Assembly (NCBI GenBank): GCA_948745425.1
Contig: CAPZDM010000001.1
Location: 5,560 to 13,644, forward strand
Direction of reading: 5' to 3'
Origin: an uncultured Clostridia bacterium
GTDB lineage: Bacteria; Bacillota; Clostridia; TANB77; CAG-508
Length of the DNA stretch: 8,085 nucleotides
Below, piece after piece: positions 6,824 through 8,085 of the stretch; the first letter of the stretch is position 1; each line of letters opens with the position of its first letter. A program made the position numbers and the translations under genes. A model generated the notes under the pieces. The model did no database searches. It was given only the letters and a program-made list of their open reading frames with translations, and was not told where the DNA came from.

Positions 6824-6854
6824 AATTTTAAGTAATCTTAAAATTGCCAGGAGG
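6824..6854 (+). promoter_or_regulatory. Hairpin abutting the prs ribosome binding site
   Basis: AATTTTAAG (6824-6832) and CTTAAAATT (6837-6845) form a perfect 9-bp stem with the four-base loop TAAT. Three bases later comes AGGAGG (6849-6854), a full-consensus Shine-Dalgarno ten bases before the ATG at 6865. The hairpin does not hide the Shine-Dalgarno but lies where it could affect ribosome docking or mRNA stability. There is no long T run after it, so it is unlikely to be a terminator. Confidence 0.6.
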
Positions 6855-6864
6855 TTTTATAGAT

Positions 6865-7821
6865 ATGGAAAATATCAAAATTTTTGCTTGTAGCAAAGAA
6901 GCAGAGGGATTTACAAAAGAAATCTGTGATAGTCTAAACTTACCACTTGGAGAAATAGAAACAATGAAATTTAAAAATGACAACACATTTGTACAATTAG
7001 GAGAAACAGTTAGAGATCAAGATGTATACCTTGTTCAAACAACAACACCACCAGTAAACGAAAGAGTCATGGAAATGTTAATATCTGTAGATGCAGCAAA
7101 ACGTGCCTCAGCTAGGAGAATAACAGTAGTATTACCATACTACCTATATTCAAGATCAGACAAAAAAGATCAACCTAGAATACCAATAACAGCAAAACTA
7201 ATGGCACAATTAATAGAAAGTGCAGGAGCAGATAGAGTTATGAGTTGTGACTTACATAATTCAGCAATACAAGCATATTTTAATGATATAAACTGTGATA
7301 GACTATCTGCACAAATATTATTACAAGAATACTTTAAATCTAAAAAACTAGAAGACATGGTAATAGTTGCAACAGATGCAGGAAGCTCAAAAAAAGCATA
7401 TAAATATTCAAAATATTTCAACTGTCCAATAGCATTAATAGATAAAAGAAGAGACGGAAATGATGACAAAGCTATAGCCACAACAGTAATAGGAGAAGTA
7501 GAAGGAAAAACAGCAGTAATATTTGATGATGAGATAGACACAGCAGGTTCAATGATGGAAACTGTAGGGATACTAGAAAGATTTGGAGCAAAAGAAATAT
7601 ATGCAGGATGTACCCATGGAGTATTATCAGGACCAGCAATAGAAAGAATAAAGAAATCAGCACTAAAAGAATTAGTAATAACAAACACAATCCCACTACC
7701 AAAAGAAAAGCAAATACCACAAATACATGTATTATCAATAGCACCATTATTTGCAGAAGCAATAAAAAGATTAAACGAGAGCAAAGCAATGGGAGACCTA
7801 TTTGAAAACTTCGAAAATTAG
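6865..7821 (+). CDS. prs: Ribose-phosphate pyrophosphokinase (PRPP synthetase)
   Basis: Prs converts ribose 5-phosphate and ATP to PRPP and AMP in the cytoplasm, feeding purine, pyrimidine, histidine, tryptophan and NAD synthesis. The protein has 318 residues, the usual length for class I enzymes. Visible landmarks are PYYLYSRSDKKDQPRIPITAKL (91-112, ATP-binding region), GADRVMSCDLHN with H131, the flexible-loop KRR at 194-196, and the PRPP loop DDEIDTAGS at 221-229. Several normally strict positions differ: SRSDKK in place of ARQDRK, DLHN in place of DLHA, one extra residue between DLH and the following loop aspartate, and TDAGSSKKAY where the family has a PDxGG-type stretch. It could be a lineage-specific variant or a second paralogue. 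ATG 6865 was chosen because AGGAGG lies ten bases upstream; an upstream TTG at 6844 is inside the leader hairpin. No clear terminator follows, so some transcripts may continue into rpsU. Confidence 0.93.
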   Translation: MENIKIFACSKEAEGFTKEICDSLNLPLGEIETMKFKNDNTFVQLGETVRDQDVYLVQTTTPPVNERVMEMLISVDAAKRASARRITVVLPYYLYSRSDKKDQPRIPITAKLMAQLIESAGADRVMSCDLHNSAIQAYFNDINCDRLSAQILLQEYFKSKKLEDMVIVATDAGSSKKAYKYSKYFNCPIALIDKRRDGNDDKAIATTVIGEVEGKTAVIFDDEIDTAGSMMETVGILERFGAKEIYAGCTHGVLSGPAIERIKKSALKELVITNTIPLPKEKQIPQIHVLSIAPLFAEAIKRLNESKAMGDLFENFEN

Positions 7822-7832
7822 AAGTCTACACC

Positions 7833-7862
7833 TTGACAAACAAGATAAACATATAGTATAAT
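7833..7862 (+). promoter_or_regulatory. Consensus sigma-A promoter of rpsU
   Basis: TTGACA (7833-7838) and TATAAT (7857-7862) both match consensus perfectly with an 18-bp spacer. It starts 11 bases after the prs stop codon. The start would be near 7869, giving a leader of about 35 nt. This is the best promoter in the window, as expected for a ribosomal protein gene. Confidence 0.88.
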
Positions 7863-7887
7863 AAACAGGCAAATTGAATAATGCTAG

Positions 7888-7898
7888 AGAGGGGGGAG
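7888..7898 (+). promoter_or_regulatory. Ribosome binding site of rpsU
   Basis: The purine block AGAGGGGGGAG ends five bases before the ATG at 7904. It is a strong G-rich Shine-Dalgarno, and it shows that the upstream in-frame TTG at 7874 is not the start. Confidence 0.8.
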
Positions 7899-7903
7899 TA
7901 ATA

Positions 7904-8074
7904 ATGTCAGAGATAAAAGTAAATAATGGAAACATCGAAGATGCATTAAAAAGATTTAAAAGACAATGTGCAAGAAATGGAGTATTACAAGAAGTAAGAA
8001 AAAGAGAACATTATGAAAAACCTAGCGTTAAGAGAAAAAAGAAATCAGAAGCAGCAAGGAAGAGAAAGTTTTAA
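7904..8074 (+). CDS. rpsU: 30S ribosomal protein S21
   Basis: S21 is a small basic protein of the 30S subunit; in bacteria it sits near the 3' end of 16S rRNA and helps translation initiation. The product has 56 residues, slightly short but within the family range. The family pattern is plain: an N-terminal strand (SEIKVNNG), the helix core ALKRFKRQCARNGVLQEVRKREHYEKPS, and a lysine/arginine-rich tail (VKRKKKSEAARKRKF) for RNA binding. The start is set by the strong ribosome binding site just upstream; a TTG start at 7874 would add ten residues with no family match. It has its own consensus promoter after prs. In many Firmicutes rpsU is followed by yqeY, but the window ends 11 bases after the stop, so this cannot be seen. 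Confidence 0.96.
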   Translation: MSEIKVNNGNIEDALKRFKRQCARNGVLQEVRKREHYEKPSVKRKKKSEAARKRKF

Positions 8075-8085
8075 ATAAATAGAAA

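Noticed and set aside
6844..6864. TTG start for prs at 6844
   Set aside because: TTG lies in the 3' arm of the leader hairpin and has no Shine-Dalgarno of its own. AGGAGG within this stretch serves the ATG at 6865, and family N-termini match MENIKIF.
7170..7789. Long minus-strand open frames opposite prs (up to 204 codons)
   Set aside because: They are antisense shadows of the confidently assigned prs gene, without family resemblance or initiation signals.
7874..7903. TTG start for rpsU at 7874
   Set aside because: The added ten residues would include the ribosome binding site itself and do not match S21 N-termini.

Overview
The window is very AT-rich, and every supported gene lies on the + strand. 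Arginine is written almost only as AGA, and A-ending codons dominate throughout. Strong AGGAGG-like Shine-Dalgarno sites, TTGACA/TATAAT promoters, an oxygen-sensitive class III ribonucleotide reductase and a Gram-positive style repeat adhesin together suggest a low-GC anaerobic Firmicute, probably a gut-type member of the Clostridia. This is an inference; nothing here fixes the species.

Layout. Positions 1-3525 hold the 3' part of a very large gene for a modular surface protein. It carries InlB B-type repeats, MucBP-like domains, two related DUF11-like domains around a Cna-B domain, three regular MucBP domains, a last DUF11-like domain and a C-terminal membrane segment without LPXTG. A perfect 12-bp hairpin terminator follows directly. 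Positions 3557-3838 are non-coding and rich in small symmetric signals: TTGTAA repeats 11 bp apart, a bulged hairpin, a 15-bp palindrome touching a -35 box, and a T11 tract inside the promoter spacer. Positions 3839-6653 are the nrdD-nrdG operon (anaerobic ribonucleoside-triphosphate reductase and its radical-SAM activase). Positions 6654-6864 hold a probable terminator, a GC-rich palindromic element that looks like a dispersed intergenic repeat, a good promoter and a hairpin abutting the Shine-Dalgarno of the next gene. Positions 6865-7821 encode ribose-phosphate pyrophosphokinase (prs). Positions 7904-8074 encode ribosomal protein S21 (rpsU) behind a fully consensus promoter.

How they fit together. 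Prs makes PRPP, the precursor for purine and pyrimidine nucleotides. NrdD, activated by NrdG, reduces ribonucleoside triphosphates to dNTPs without oxygen. The two are therefore consecutive layers of nucleotide supply, although prs has its own promoter. S21 is a translation component, and the surface protein appears unrelated to its downstream neighbours. I see no convincing new multi-gene system. The parts most worth a second look are the surface protein's non-sortase C-terminus and internal duplications, the layered regulatory region before nrdD, the hairpin at the prs ribosome binding site, and the divergent active-site motifs of Prs.
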